DNA of 64,000 nucleotides from Sphingomonadaceae bacterium (GTDB taxonomy: Bacteria; Pseudomonadota; Alphaproteobacteria; Sphingomonadales; Sphingomonadaceae), in contig CANGJB010000004.1 of NCBI GenBank assembly GCA_947453945.1, positions 39,405-103,404 on the forward strand, given 5' to 3'. Positions 1-10,091 of this stretch are shown here, piece after piece. A program made the translations under genes and the position numbers. Each line of letters starts with the position of its first letter. Position 1 is the stretch's first letter. The notes under the pieces are model-generated. The model had not been told where the DNA came from and made no database searches. It saw only the letters and a program-made list of their open reading frames with translations.

Positions 1-1
1 G

Positions 2-928
2 CTGCGCGATCTGGGCATCGAGACGCGTTTCGTCGATCCGGCAGACGTGGAGGGTTTCCGCCGGGCGACGGACGACAAGACCCGCGCGTATTACGCCGAA
101 TCGCTGCCCAATCCGAAGCTGGAAGTGTTCCCCATCGCCGAAGTGGCCGCGATCGGGCGTGAATACGGCATCCCGCTGATCATGGACAACACCGCCGCGC
201 CGCAGCTGATCAAGCCGTTCGAGCACGGAGCGGCCGTGGTGGTCTATTCCGCCACCAAGTACATCGGCGGGCACGGCACCTCGATCGGCGGCCTGATCAT
301 CGATGGCGGCAACTTCGATTGGGAAGCCTTCCCCGAACGCCAGCCGCATCTCAACACGCCGGACGCCAGCTATCACGGCGCGGTCTGGGCGCGTGACATC
401 AAGCCGCTGGGGCCGATTGCCTATATCATCCGCGCGCGGGTGATCCTGCTGCGTGATCTTGGCAACGCGCTCTCGCCGTTCAACGCGTTCCAGCTGATCC
501 AGGGGCTGGAGACGCTGCCGCTGCGCATCGAGCGCCACTGCGAGAACGCAGTGAAGGTGGCCTCCTTCCTCAAGAACCATCCCAAGGTTTCCGCGGTGAT
601 CCATCCCTCGGTCGCCACCGGCCGCGCGGCGGAGCTGGCTGCCAAGTACCTGACCCGCGGCCAGGGTGGCCTCGTTGGTTTCGAACTCAAGGACGGGGCG
701 GAAGCGGGCAAGCGCTTCATCGATGCGCTGCAGCTGTTCTACCACGTGGCGAACATCGGCGATGCGCGCAGCCTCGCGATCCATCCCGCCTCCACCACGC
801 ACTCGCAGCTTTCGGCCGAGGAGCAGGCGGCGAGCGGCGTGACGCCGGGCTATGTGCGCCTTTCCATCGGCATCGAACATATCGACGATATCCTCGCCGA
901 TCTGGGCGCGGCGCTGGATGCGGCGTAA
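2..928 (+). CDS. O-acetylhomoserine sulfhydrylase / Cys-Met metabolism PLP enzyme, 5' truncated by window edge
   Basis: Open frame from base 2 (LRDLGIETRFVDPADVEGFRR...); PLP-lysine motif YSATKYIGGHGTSIGG; C-terminal HPASTTHSQLSAEEQAASGVTPGYVRLSIGIEHIDDI typical of the family. Confidence 0.9.
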   Translation: MRDLGIETRFVDPADVEGFRRATDDKTRAYYAESLPNPKLEVFPIAEVAAIGREYGIPLIMDNTAAPQLIKPFEHGAAVVVYSATKYIGGHGTSIGGLIIDGGNFDWEAFPERQPHLNTPDASYHGAVWARDIKPLGPIAYIIRARVILLRDLGNALSPFNAFQLIQGLETLPLRIERHCENAVKVASFLKNHPKVSAVIHPSVATGRAAELAAKYLTRGQGGLVGFELKDGAEAGKRFIDALQLFYHVANIGDARSLAIHPASTTHSQLSAEEQAASGVTPGYVRLSIGIEHIDDILADLGAALDAA

Positions 929-945
929 CCCGCACCGATTGCCTT

Positions 946-1058
946 AACCCCCAAACCTTCGTCATTGCGAGGAGCGTAGCGACGAAGCAACCCAGAGCGG
1001 CTATGCATGGCGCTCTGGGTTGCTTCGCTGCGCTCGCAATGACGAAGGTTTGGGGGTT
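946..1058. repeat. Large intergenic inverted repeat (REP/MITE-like) between convergent genes
   Basis: aacccccaaaccttcgtcattgcgag ... ctcgcaatgacgaaggtttgggggtt, plus inner arms gaagcaacccagagcg / cgctctgggttgcttc. Confidence 0.85.
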
Positions 1059-1111
1059 TAGGTTTTAGGTTTGGAGATTTGGATGCGGTGGCTTGGTGGC
1101 GGAGCTAAGTC

Positions 1112-2818
1112 CTAGTACCCCACCGCCATACCGTCCTTGCGGTGGTCCGAACCGCCGCGATAGGCGCCGGTCTTCGGATCGATCTGGATGCCCTGATAGC
1201 CGCCCATTTCCGAGCCATCGGTGCGCTGGACCTTGTGGCCGCGCGCGGCAAGATCAGCGCCGACGATATCGTAGAGCCCGCTTTCAAGGTGCAGCACGTT
1301 GTCCGCTTGCGTGTGGTTGAACCGCGCGGCATCGCTGGCGCTCTGCACATTGGCCCCGAAGGCGAGGAGATTGGCGAGGACTTGCGCCTGCCCTTGCGCC
1401 TGCTGGCCGCCCTGCATCACGCCGAAGGAGAAGAAGGGCTTGCCGTCCTTCGTCACAAAGCCGGGAATGATTGTGTAGAACGGGCGCTTGCCGGGCGCGA
1501 TGGCGTTGGGGCTGGCGGGATCGAGCGAGAAGGCATTGCCTCGGTTGCTGAGCACGAAGCCGTAGCCGGGCACGGTGACGCCCGAGCCGAAGAAATCGTA
1601 GACCGAGTAGATCAGCGAGACGACGTTGCCGTCCTTGTCTGCCGCGGTGATATAGGCCGTGCCGCCGAGCGCGGGGGCATCCGGGCCAATGGCAGCGGCT
1701 TTCTTCATGTCGATCCGGCTGCACTGCGCGGCGGCGTATTCCTTCGAGATCAGCCGCGCGACGGGGATCGCCGAATAATCGGGATCGCCGTTGAAGCGCT
1801 TGAGATCGGCGTAGGCGAGCTTCTTGGCCTCTACCATCAGGTGCCAGTAATCGGCCGAGCGGGGGCCGAGTTTGGCGGGATCGAGGCCGAGCCTGGCCGG
1901 GCAGACTTCGAGCATGTTCATGATCTGGAGCACGGCGAAGCCTTGCGTGCTGGGCGGCATTTCGTGGATCGTGGTGCCCAGATACGTGGTGCTGATGGGT
2001 TCGACCCAGCGAGCGTGGATGGCATCGAAATCGCCGGGCTGGAACGAACCACCGAGCGCCTGCGACTTGGCGAGAATCGCCTGCGCAATCGGCCCCTTGT
2101 AGAAGGCATCGCGCGCGCCATCGGCGATGAGGCGCAAGGCCTTGGCGAGATCGGGATTGCGGAAGATGTCTCCCCAGCCCAGCGATTTGCCGCCGGGCAT
2201 ATAGGTTTTGGCGGAATCCGGGTCTTTGGCGAGCAGCCGGGCGCTCACTTGCCATTCGCCGCCGATCCGTTCGGTAAGCGGGAAGCCTTGTTCGGCAATG
2301 CGGATGGCGGGCTGGAGCGCCGGGCCGAGGCCAAGCTTGCCATAGCGTTCAAGCAGCACCGACCAGCCATCGACCGCGCCGGGGACGAGCGCGGTGTGGA
2401 TGCCTTCCTCCGGCATCGCCGCGCCGAACAACTTGCGGTAGCGCGCAAGGGTGGCGCCGCCGGGGGCGCGGCCTGCCGCATCAAGCGCAACAAGGCGCTT
2501 TTCCTTGGCAGACCATGCAATGACGAACATGTCACCGCCGATCCCGGTCGCCTCGGGCTCCACCACATTGATCGCGGCGGCGGCGGCGATGGCGGCATCG
2601 AAGGCATTGCCGCCCGCATGAAGCACTTCGAGCCCGGCTTCGGCGGCGAGCGGCTGGCTGGTGGCGACCATGCCGTTCATCGCCATGACTTCGGAGCGGC
2701 TCTGCGCGGTCCAGCCCCCTGCCCTATCACCCCGAACGGCATCGAAAGGCGCGGGATCGGCGGCGAGCGCCGGTGCGGCGAGAACGGCGAGCGCGGTGGC
2801 GGCGAGCAGGCGGCGCAT
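1112..2818 (-). CDS. ggt: gamma-glutamyltransferase, exported
   Basis: Signal peptide MRRLLAATALAVLAAPALA; AMNGMVATSQPLAAEAGLEVLHAGGNAFDAAIAAA; GGTAYITAADKDGNVVSLIYSVYDFFGSGV. Confidence 0.9.
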   Translation of the reverse strand: MRRLLAATALAVLAAPALAADPAPFDAVRGDRAGGWTAQSRSEVMAMNGMVATSQPLAAEAGLEVLHAGGNAFDAAIAAAAAINVVEPEATGIGGDMFVIAWSAKEKRLVALDAAGRAPGGATLARYRKLFGAAMPEEGIHTALVPGAVDGWSVLLERYGKLGLGPALQPAIRIAEQGFPLTERIGGEWQVSARLLAKDPDSAKTYMPGGKSLGWGDIFRNPDLAKALRLIADGARDAFYKGPIAQAILAKSQALGGSFQPGDFDAIHARWVEPISTTYLGTTIHEMPPSTQGFAVLQIMNMLEVCPARLGLDPAKLGPRSADYWHLMVEAKKLAYADLKRFNGDPDYSAIPVARLISKEYAAAQCSRIDMKKAAAIGPDAPALGGTAYITAADKDGNVVSLIYSVYDFFGSGVTVPGYGFVLSNRGNAFSLDPASPNAIAPGKRPFYTIIPGFVTKDGKPFFSFGVMQGGQQAQGQAQVLANLLAFGANVQSASDAARFNHTQADNVLHLESGLYDIVGADLAARGHKVQRTDGSEMGGYQGIQIDPKTGAYRGGSDHRKDGMAVGY

Positions 2819-3243
2819 CAGGCCTTCTTCCAATCGTGCGAGAGGAGCTTCACGGTGACTTTGCCGGTAGCAACAACAACGCCGTCTGCATCGAGCATCG
2901 GGAATTCGGCAAGGTAGCCCGCGCTGCCCTTACGCTCCAGATCGGCAAGCAAGGCTTCGAGGGTGGGTTCATCGAGGGCGAATTCGGCGAAGACATCGGT
3001 GGCGGCCATCTTGTGGAACGAAACCGCGATATCCTTGATGATCGGATAGAAGCGCGCGGTATCGAGGATCGAGATGCCGGGGATGGCGGCGGTCGCCTCT
3101 GCCAGCACGGTGAACGCGCCCATGTACATCACGCCGACGTGGTTCTCGTTTCCGGCAAGCGGCATGCGGTAGCGCGCGTGGCCGCGGGTGCCTTCAAGCA
3201 GCTGAAGGCCGGTGCGCTCTACGAATTCGACGCGGTAGGTCAT
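2818..3243 (-). CDS. hotdog-fold thioesterase-like protein (DUF4442/YiiD-like)
   Basis: MTYRVEFVERTGLQLLEGTRGHARYRMPLAGNENHVGVMYMGAF...; TGATG overlap with the ggt start. Confidence 0.65.
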   Translation of the reverse strand: MTYRVEFVERTGLQLLEGTRGHARYRMPLAGNENHVGVMYMGAFTVLAEATAAIPGISILDTARFYPIIKDIAVSFHKMAATDVFAEFALDEPTLEALLADLERKGSAGYLAEFPMLDADGVVVATGKVTVKLLSHDWKKA

Positions 3244-3253
3244 GGGTGGGTCC

Positions 3254-5014
3254 TTATGCCTTGTAGCGGACTTCGCCGCCGACGAGGGTCTGCTGCACGC
3301 GGATGTCCTTGATCTTTTCGGGATCGATGGTGGCGGGATCGCCATCGAGGATCACCATATCGGCCAGCTTGCCGGGGGTGAGCGTACCCTTGAGGTCTTC
3401 CTCGAACGAGGCATGGGCGCCGTTGGCGGAGAGGACTTTCAGCCCCTCCATCACGGTGATCTTCTGGCTGGGGCCCCATACTTCGCCGTTCCAGCCCTTG
3501 CGCGTGACCATGCCCTGCAGGCCCATCAGCGGCGCGAACGGGCCGGGCGGGAAATCGGAGCCCGCGCAAACAGGGACGCCCGCATCGATGAGCATCCGGT
3601 AGGCCATCATGTGTTCCATCATCTCTGCGCCGTAGAAGTGGAACTTGTCCGCGTTGTAATAGGCATAGCTGGTGAACAGCGCGGGGACGACGCCGAGCGC
3701 CTTGATCCGCGCGACCAGCGCAGGCGAGACATTGGTGCAGTGGGTGATCTTGGGCCGCCGGTCTTTGCCCGGCACCAGCTTCGTGCCGCGTTCGTAGGCG
3801 GTGAGGACCATGCCGATCGCCACATCGCCATTGGCGTGGAAATTGGGTTGGATCCCGGCGCGCAGCTGCTTTTCAACCAGCGCGTCGAGCCCCTCCTGCG
3901 TCTGCGTGAGGTTGCCGTAATAGGGCGGGGTGCGGCCCGGATAGGGCGTGGCGCGCGACATCGTGCGTTCGGAGAAAGAGCCATCGGAGAACTGCTCTGC
4001 CGTGGCGCCAATGCGGATCCATTCATCGCCAAAGCCGGTGCGCACACCATTGGCGATCATGGCATCGAGCAAGGCGCCCGAGGTTTCATACGTGACGCGG
4101 TGGAGCAGCCGCCCCTCGCGCCGGATCTGCTGGAGCGCGGAGAGATCATCGGCGGTGGAGGTTCCGGCTGCGACCAGCCCCGGTGCGGTGTGGCACACGC
4201 TGGTGAGGCCATAGCGCACGAATTCGGCGCTGATCTTCGCGGCCCCGGCGATGGCGCGGGCGCGCAGTTGCTCTGGCGTGAGATCGGGCTCCTTCGTCTG
4301 CGCCTTGATCGGATCAATGGCCAGATCGGTTACGCGGCCGGTGAGATTGCCATTGGCATCGCGGTCATAGGTGCCGCCGAAGGGATTGGGCGTATCGCGC
4401 GTGATCCCCGCAAGCTTCAACGCATACCTATTAACAACATAGGTATGCCCACCGCGATGCGTGACGATGACCGGATGTTCGCTGGAAACCCGATCGAGAT
4501 CGGCCATGGTGAGCGGGCGGCCATCCTTGATCTTGGTATCGTCATAAAACTCGCCACGCACGAGGCGGCCCGGCGGGGTCTGCGCGGCGCGCTCCCTGAG
4601 GCGGGCGACAATGGTATCGATGGTGAGGAACTCGACCTCGAACGGATTGCCGACGAGGACATCGCCCAGCAGGCTCTCACCCACCGCATGGAGATGCGCA
4701 TCGTTGAAGCCGGGGACGATGGTCTGCCCGCCAAGGTCGATCACTTGCGTGCGGGCGCTCGCGAGCGTTTTCAGTTCGGCCCAGGTGCCGACGCCGACGA
4801 TGCGGCTGCCGGCGATGGCAATGGCATCGGCAGAGGGCACGGCGGGATCGAGCGTGTGGATGCGCGCGCCGCGATAGATCAGCGTGGGCGCGGGATCGAG
4901 CATGGCCGCCATGGCACGCGGAGATAGCCCGGCCAGCGCGAGCGCCCCGCCCGATCCGATCAGCCCGCGCCGCGTGATTGCCAGTGATCCTGTGATTGCC
5001 CGTGACCCTGCCAT
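3254..5014 (-). CDS. amidohydrolase family 3 (YtcJ-like), probable Tat export
   Basis: TRRGLIGSGGALALAG twin-arginine leader; PGFNDAHLHAVGE metal motif; C-terminal GKLADMVILDGDPATIDPEKIKDIRVQQTLVGGEVRY. Confidence 0.85.
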   Translation of the reverse strand: MAGSRAITGSLAITRRGLIGSGGALALAGLSPRAMAAMLDPAPTLIYRGARIHTLDPAVPSADAIAIAGSRIVGVGTWAELKTLASARTQVIDLGGQTIVPGFNDAHLHAVGESLLGDVLVGNPFEVEFLTIDTIVARLRERAAQTPPGRLVRGEFYDDTKIKDGRPLTMADLDRVSSEHPVIVTHRGGHTYVVNRYALKLAGITRDTPNPFGGTYDRDANGNLTGRVTDLAIDPIKAQTKEPDLTPEQLRARAIAGAAKISAEFVRYGLTSVCHTAPGLVAAGTSTADDLSALQQIRREGRLLHRVTYETSGALLDAMIANGVRTGFGDEWIRIGATAEQFSDGSFSERTMSRATPYPGRTPPYYGNLTQTQEGLDALVEKQLRAGIQPNFHANGDVAIGMVLTAYERGTKLVPGKDRRPKITHCTNVSPALVARIKALGVVPALFTSYAYYNADKFHFYGAEMMEHMMAYRMLIDAGVPVCAGSDFPPGPFAPLMGLQGMVTRKGWNGEVWGPSQKITVMEGLKVLSANGAHASFEEDLKGTLTPGKLADMVILDGDPATIDPEKIKDIRVQQTLVGGEVRYKA

Positions 5015-5234
5015 GCCCAGCCCTCCCCCTTGCCATGCGATCAGCGTCTGGACCGCCAGACGCGGATCGACACCGCACGGCAATGGTGCTGGCCGGACAG
5101 ATACAATGCAAGCGCGATTGCAGGCTGGATGCGGGGGTGGGAGATGTGCCGGGCGGGGCCGGTCACTGGTGTGGCATCTAGTTTCCTATCACTAAGCAAC
5201 TAACCTAGTTATCGTGAAGCGATGGTGCACAATC

Positions 5235-5257
5235 CGCAGCAGGCAAAAAGCCTGCTG
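5235..5257. repeat. short perfect hairpin
   Basis: GCAGCAGGC-aaaaa-GCCTGCTGC. Confidence 0.6.
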
Positions 5258-5709
5258 CAAAATGTACCCGGGTCAGCGGGAAGGGCACCTGCCGGCACCC
5301 AACGGATAGCAGCTGCCGCGACCGCCCAAGCCTTCGGCAACCCTCATGAGCAATGGCCAATCCGCCTATCGCAATGCGATGCTTCGCAAATTCGGCGCCG
5401 GATTACAGTGGCGCTGGGCGACCAGTTTTATACCATAATGGGGGTTACATTTAGGCCGATCACACAAAGGGGACCCTCAAAATTAACTAGAGAAACTAGA
5501 GAAATCTCTATCAAGCACATAACAGACGTTAGGGAAACTGAGCAAAGCGGCGAACTCCTAGATTTTTGCTATAGCATATCTACTTATTTTCCAAACAATT
5601 AAACCATTGCGGACAAATCAAACCCCATTATTATCACAAGCCAACCACCCGGCGCCTGCCAGATTTGAAATCTATTCAATTCATACTGAACAGGCAAAAG
5701 GAATAATAA

Positions 5710-6162
5710 ATGGCAGAAACATAAGTACTTGCCTTAAAAAAGAATCTAACTCGACGCCAATTAGAATGCGTCGAACTTGCAATCAGGGGTATGAGTTCAA
5801 AGGAAATTGCAAGGAAATTAGAGATTTCGCCTTCTACGGTTGATAATCATATTTCCGCAGCAATGCACATTTATAGACTACGCAACCGGGCCGCACTTGC
5901 AAGATACTTCAGCGACAAAACATTTAATTTTCACACTGAAGATACCGAACCGCTGGTGATCAAAAGAGATATCGGCACCATCGATGTACGCGACACTGCC
6001 AAAAACACCTGCGATTGTCTGTATTGCAGGGGAGCCCGGCTGGCGAAGCGTACCCTGCCCACATCGATAACGATCGCTGTGATGGCCTTTATCCTGTTCA
6101 CCATAATAGACCTGGCGATCCGCTTCGCGGTTCTGCGTCTGGGTGGTTGGCGCCCGCAATAG
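5710..6162 (+). pseudogene. LuxR/FixJ-type HTH regulator with C-terminal TM helix; in-frame TAA at codon 5
   Basis: ATG GCA GAA ACA TAA GTA CTT GCC then NLTRRQLECVELAIRGMSSKEIARKLEISPSTVDNHI in the same frame; TM helix SITIAVMAFILFTIIDLAIRFAV. Confidence 0.6.
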
Positions 6163-6247
6163 AGACGCGCCGCTGGTGCAGGATTCCAGCCGCATTCGGC
6201 CCGGCACACCCAGCCTTTCGGAAATTGACAGCAGCGAGGAACTGGCC

Positions 6248-7249
6248 ATGCCAGAAGACCCCACCAGCCTTGAAAGCCATCAGGACCACCCGTTCCATAC
6301 CGCCGAGCCTGCAGGCAAAACGTTGCTGGCGGCGATCCTTTCAGACCGCTCGCACCTGCGGGCTGATCTGGCCGACGATATCATAGCCGCCGGCATCGCG
6401 GTTGCCGATGATCGATCGTTTTCGGAATTCTGCGAAGAGACTGCCGCAAACGGCCTGACTGCGCCCGTGGCCGGACACATCATCCTGGCGGACTGCCCGG
6501 CGGTTGGCGGGAGCGAAGCTGCCGCGCTGCGACGACTGGCGAACGCCGTGCAGCAGGGCGGCCAGCGCCTCATCCTATCCACAACGCTCGATGCGCTGGA
6601 CGAAGTCCGCGCGGTTCTCGGCTCATGCGAGGCCGATCTGCTGGTAGCCCCGGGCCGCAGCGAATGGCTGCTGGCGCTGGCGCGCGCGGCGGCGGAAACC
6701 GGGAAACAGGCCCGGCAAGGTGTTGAAGAGAGCCGGCTGTTGCTGCTGCAACTGACCGAGCAGATCAGCAGGCTTTCGCGCCGGGTCGAGACGTTTTCAG
6801 GCATGGCGCCAGAAGCGCAGGGCGCCGACGCCGCAGGCGATCACGCAAGCCGGGCGACAATGGGCGAAACGGACGATCCGGAGCCGCCGGTCCATGCGGC
6901 GCTGCCCGATCCGCAATTGGTGCGCCGCATCATCCGCCAGCGCCAGATGCGCGGGCGGTTCTTCGATGCCACACTCCTCACCGATCCGGTGTGGGACATG
7001 GTGCTGGATCTGACGGCAGCCCGCGCGGAACGCAAATCGGTGACGGTCACATCGCTCTGCATCGCATCGGGCGCCCCGCCCAGCACGGCCGTGCGCTGGA
7101 TCGGCCAATTGATCGATGCCGGTATGCTGGAACGCCGAACCAATCCGCACGATCGGCGCAGCGCCTATATCGACCTTACCAGCAAGGCCGTCGAAGCTGT
7201 CAGCCGCTACTTCGAGGCGGTTGGCCGGCAGGCGGTGGCGCTGGCCTGA
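6248..7249 (+). CDS. MarR-like winged-helix regulator with N-terminal extension
   Basis: C-terminal VTVTSLCIASGAPPSTAVRWIGQLIDAGMLERRTNPHDRRSAYIDLTSKAVEAV; plausible start MPEDP after aggaac. Confidence 0.7.
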   Translation: MPEDPTSLESHQDHPFHTAEPAGKTLLAAILSDRSHLRADLADDIIAAGIAVADDRSFSEFCEETAANGLTAPVAGHIILADCPAVGGSEAAALRRLANAVQQGGQRLILSTTLDALDEVRAVLGSCEADLLVAPGRSEWLLALARAAAETGKQARQGVEESRLLLLQLTEQISRLSRRVETFSGMAPEAQGADAAGDHASRATMGETDDPEPPVHAALPDPQLVRRIIRQRQMRGRFFDATLLTDPVWDMVLDLTAARAERKSVTVTSLCIASGAPPSTAVRWIGQLIDAGMLERRTNPHDRRSAYIDLTSKAVEAVSRYFEAVGRQAVALA

Positions 7250-7285
7250 ACTGCGGCGCAGCGGCAGGGCAGCGGGGGGACCGCT

Positions 7286-8722
7286 TCAGGCCTGATGTTC
7301 GAGCGCGCTGCGCGTGGCGCGGGTCCAGGTCTGGCTGCCGGTGAGGAACGCGTACCACCCCAGCACCGCCCCGGTGTGGCGCAGGACCTGAAAGCTGAAC
7401 GGTTCGGCCAGCGCGGCGATCAGCGCGGGCAGCAGGCGCAGGCCCTCCGGCCGGCCGGTCCAGCGCTTGTAGATGCCCAGCGACCAGAGGTGGAAGGTGA
7501 GGTCAATCACGATCTTGGCGACCATCACGAGCAGGATCGGAAAAGCGAGGTAAAAGCGGCCCGTGGCGACCAGCCAGATCAGGATGGCAAACGCGGCAAG
7601 CCCATAGACCGGCTGGAGCGTATCGAGCGCTTTCACCGGCAGCATGCGCGTGCCGAGCAGGCCGTAGCGGCTGTTGCCCACCATATCGCGGTTCCAGTGC
7701 TGGGTCTGCAGGAAGCCGCCGAACCAGCGCTGGCGCTGCTTGAGAAAGCCGCGAATGGTGGCCGGCGCATCGGTGCGGGCCAGCGCGCCGCCGACGACAC
7801 TGACGTTCCAGCCGAGGCCGTGATCATGGCTGTGCCGGTGCAGCCGGTGGATGAGTTCGTAATCCTCCACCATGCAATCGGAATCGAACCCGCCGACCGC
7901 GATCACCGCCTCGCGCCGGAACGCGGCAAAGGCGCCCGAGATCAGCAGCAGGCCGTTCAATTGCATCCACGCATGGCGCGAGAGGAAATTGCGCACATAT
8001 TCGTAAGACTGGAACCATTCGAACAAGCGGCCCGAAAGCGAAGGGCCGCAGATCGGCTGGAGCACGCCGGTGGCGGCAACTAGCGAAGGATCGCGCTGGA
8101 AGGCGGTGCGCATCGCCGCGATGGCGCCGGGCTCCAGCAGGGTATCGGCATCGACGGTGAGCACGGCTTCGGTGCGGGCGTGGAGCAGCGCCTGGTTGAG
8201 CGCGCGGGCCTTGCCGCCATGAGGCAGGCGCAGCCATTGCAGGCGGGTGGCACCGATCACGGTTTCAGCCATGCCGCCGATGCAGGGCGCGGCGAGGCCA
8301 TAGGCTTCGAGCATGGCGGCGGGGGTCGCGTCGGTCGAGCCATCATCCGCGATCAGGATCGCCTCGGGCGGCTGGGCCTGCGCGAGGAGGCGGTTCACGG
8401 TAAGACGGATAACGCTGGCTTCGTTGTGCGCGGCGACGATCACACCAAAGGTGGGCGCATCGGTGGCGGGGGGCGCCGGGCGGGCCGCTTCTGCAACCAG
8501 CTTGCGGATTTGCCACGCGGTGAACAGCAGCAGCGCGGTATCATAGAGGATATAGACTACGCCAACCGACCACATGCCGAGGCCCTGCCGGTAGAACGCC
8601 TGCGCTGTGAGCGCGAGGAACAGGAGCGGCGCGGCGATGCGGATCACCCGGCTGACCAGCGGCACGGCACGCGGCGTGAAGCGCGGAGATTCGGCGAGCA
8701 GGACGGCGTTGAGAGACGGCAT
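7286..8722 (-). CDS. membrane glycosyltransferase family 2
   Basis: FGVIVAAHNEASVIRLTVNRLLAQ, ADDGSTDAT, VDADTLLEPGAI, QRQRWFGGFLQTQHW plus TM segments. Confidence 0.85.
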   Translation of the reverse strand: MPSLNAVLLAESPRFTPRAVPLVSRVIRIAAPLLFLALTAQAFYRQGLGMWSVGVVYILYDTALLLFTAWQIRKLVAEAARPAPPATDAPTFGVIVAAHNEASVIRLTVNRLLAQAQPPEAILIADDGSTDATPAAMLEAYGLAAPCIGGMAETVIGATRLQWLRLPHGGKARALNQALLHARTEAVLTVDADTLLEPGAIAAMRTAFQRDPSLVAATGVLQPICGPSLSGRLFEWFQSYEYVRNFLSRHAWMQLNGLLLISGAFAAFRREAVIAVGGFDSDCMVEDYELIHRLHRHSHDHGLGWNVSVVGGALARTDAPATIRGFLKQRQRWFGGFLQTQHWNRDMVGNSRYGLLGTRMLPVKALDTLQPVYGLAAFAILIWLVATGRFYLAFPILLVMVAKIVIDLTFHLWSLGIYKRWTGRPEGLRLLPALIAALAEPFSFQVLRHTGAVLGWYAFLTGSQTWTRATRSALEHQA

Positions 8723-8818
8723 CCCTCGCCCATAGCCAGCGCTTTCTGAACCGGCTATTGCGTTTGAGGGGTAGTTACGTGAACAATCGGCAATGGTTCG
8801 AGCGGAGCACAGAAGATC

Positions 8819-9373
8819 ATGATCAAGAAATACAGCGGCATAGCGATTGCGCTCCACTGGATCATCGCTCTTGGCATTCTGGCGAACCTGCTGCTGCCCA
8901 ACATCTGGGAAGCCGTGAGTGATGAAAACGTGCGCCCGCTGATCGATGCGCACAAGTCCATCGGGGTGACCGTGCTGGGCCTTGCGGCGATGCGGCTGCT
9001 GTGGCGGCTGACGCACACGCCCCCTGCCCTGCCCGCCAGCTACAAGCCGTGGGAAGTGAAGGCGAGCCACGTGGCGCACTGGGCGCTCTATGCCATGATC
9101 TTTGCCATGCCGCTGACCGGGTGGATCATGGATTCGGCGTGGAAGGACGCTGCGACCCATCCGATGCAGTGGTTCGGCCTGTTTGAATGGCCGCGCATCG
9201 GCATGGTTATGGGGCTGGACGAAGTGACCAAGAAATCGGTCCACGACAGCTTTGGCGAGGCGCACGAAGTGCTGGGCTATGTGCTGTGGGCGCTGTTTGC
9301 AGCGCACGTGATCGGCGCGCTGAAGCACCAGTGGATCGATGGCGAGAAAGAACTGCAGCGCATGATGCCGTAA
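8819..9373 (+). CDS. cytochrome b561-type diheme membrane protein
   Basis: MIKKYSGIAIALHWIIALGILANLLLP; four-helix pattern with conserved His. Confidence 0.85.
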   Translation: MIKKYSGIAIALHWIIALGILANLLLPNIWEAVSDENVRPLIDAHKSIGVTVLGLAAMRLLWRLTHTPPALPASYKPWEVKASHVAHWALYAMIFAMPLTGWIMDSAWKDAATHPMQWFGLFEWPRIGMVMGLDEVTKKSVHDSFGEAHEVLGYVLWALFAAHVIGALKHQWIDGEKELQRMMP

Positions 9374-9377
9374 GGCG

Positions 9378-9908
9378 CTAGATGATCGCTGCTGCCGCGG
9401 CATCGAAGGCGGCTTCAAGCGCCGGATTGGTGCCGCGCAGCCCAGCCACGACCTCGCCGGCCCAGCGAACATAGTCTGCTTTGCGGGCCTGATCCCAGTC
9501 TGCCGGCGGCGAAACGGCAAGATCGCGCAAGTTGGCGATCTTGTCCGCAAGCTTGACCAGCTTAGCACCATGCGACTTGCCCGGCGCGTGCGCGATCTGG
9601 AGTTGCTTGCGTTCGGCCTTGGGCAGCAACTTGTCGTCGGTCACCTCAGCGACCATTCCGGCCACGCGTGTACCAAAGCGCACTTCAAGTTCGGCAGGCG
9701 TAGTTTCGGTGTCCTCCACAGTATCATGAAGCAGGGCGGCGGCGATCACGTCGGCATCGGCAACACCACCTTCGCGCGCGAGGATCGTGGCGAGCACGAG
9801 CGGATGGTTGATATAGGGCGTTGCCTCAGCGTCCTTGCGGCGCTGGCGGCGGTGCTTTTCGGCTGCGAACGCGGCAGCATCGAGGACGAGCACGAGATCG
9901 GGATTCAT
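9378..9908 (-). CDS. HD-domain (p)ppGpp hydrolase-like small protein (MESH1/SpoT-HD type)
   Basis: AAEKHRRQRRKDAEATPYINHPLVLATILAREGGVADADVIAAALLHDTVEDTETTPAEL. Confidence 0.8.
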   Translation of the reverse strand: MNPDLVLVLDAAAFAAEKHRRQRRKDAEATPYINHPLVLATILAREGGVADADVIAAALLHDTVEDTETTPAELEVRFGTRVAGMVAEVTDDKLLPKAERKQLQIAHAPGKSHGAKLVKLADKIANLRDLAVSPPADWDQARKADYVRWAGEVVAGLRGTNPALEAAFDAAAAAII

Positions 9909-10091
9909 GGTGGTTTCCTTTGCAGGATTGGCCGGCGCATACATTCAGAAGGCCAAATACGACCTTTCGGGACTATGCTGTCACGGTGGGGCTGAAAAAC
10001 GGTGGGACGAGCCAAGATTGGCGTGCTGCAGCTTGACAGCAAAGACCCTGCGCTTACGCCTTGGACTTAACGGTGGTTCGGGGGTATTGCA

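Noticed and set aside
1142-2917. 591-aa plus-strand ORF
   Set aside because: Antisense to ggt; GGT motifs are unambiguous on the minus strand.
5222-5602. 126-aa ORF in AT-rich island
   Set aside because: No recognisable domain, atypical composition; not supported as a gene.
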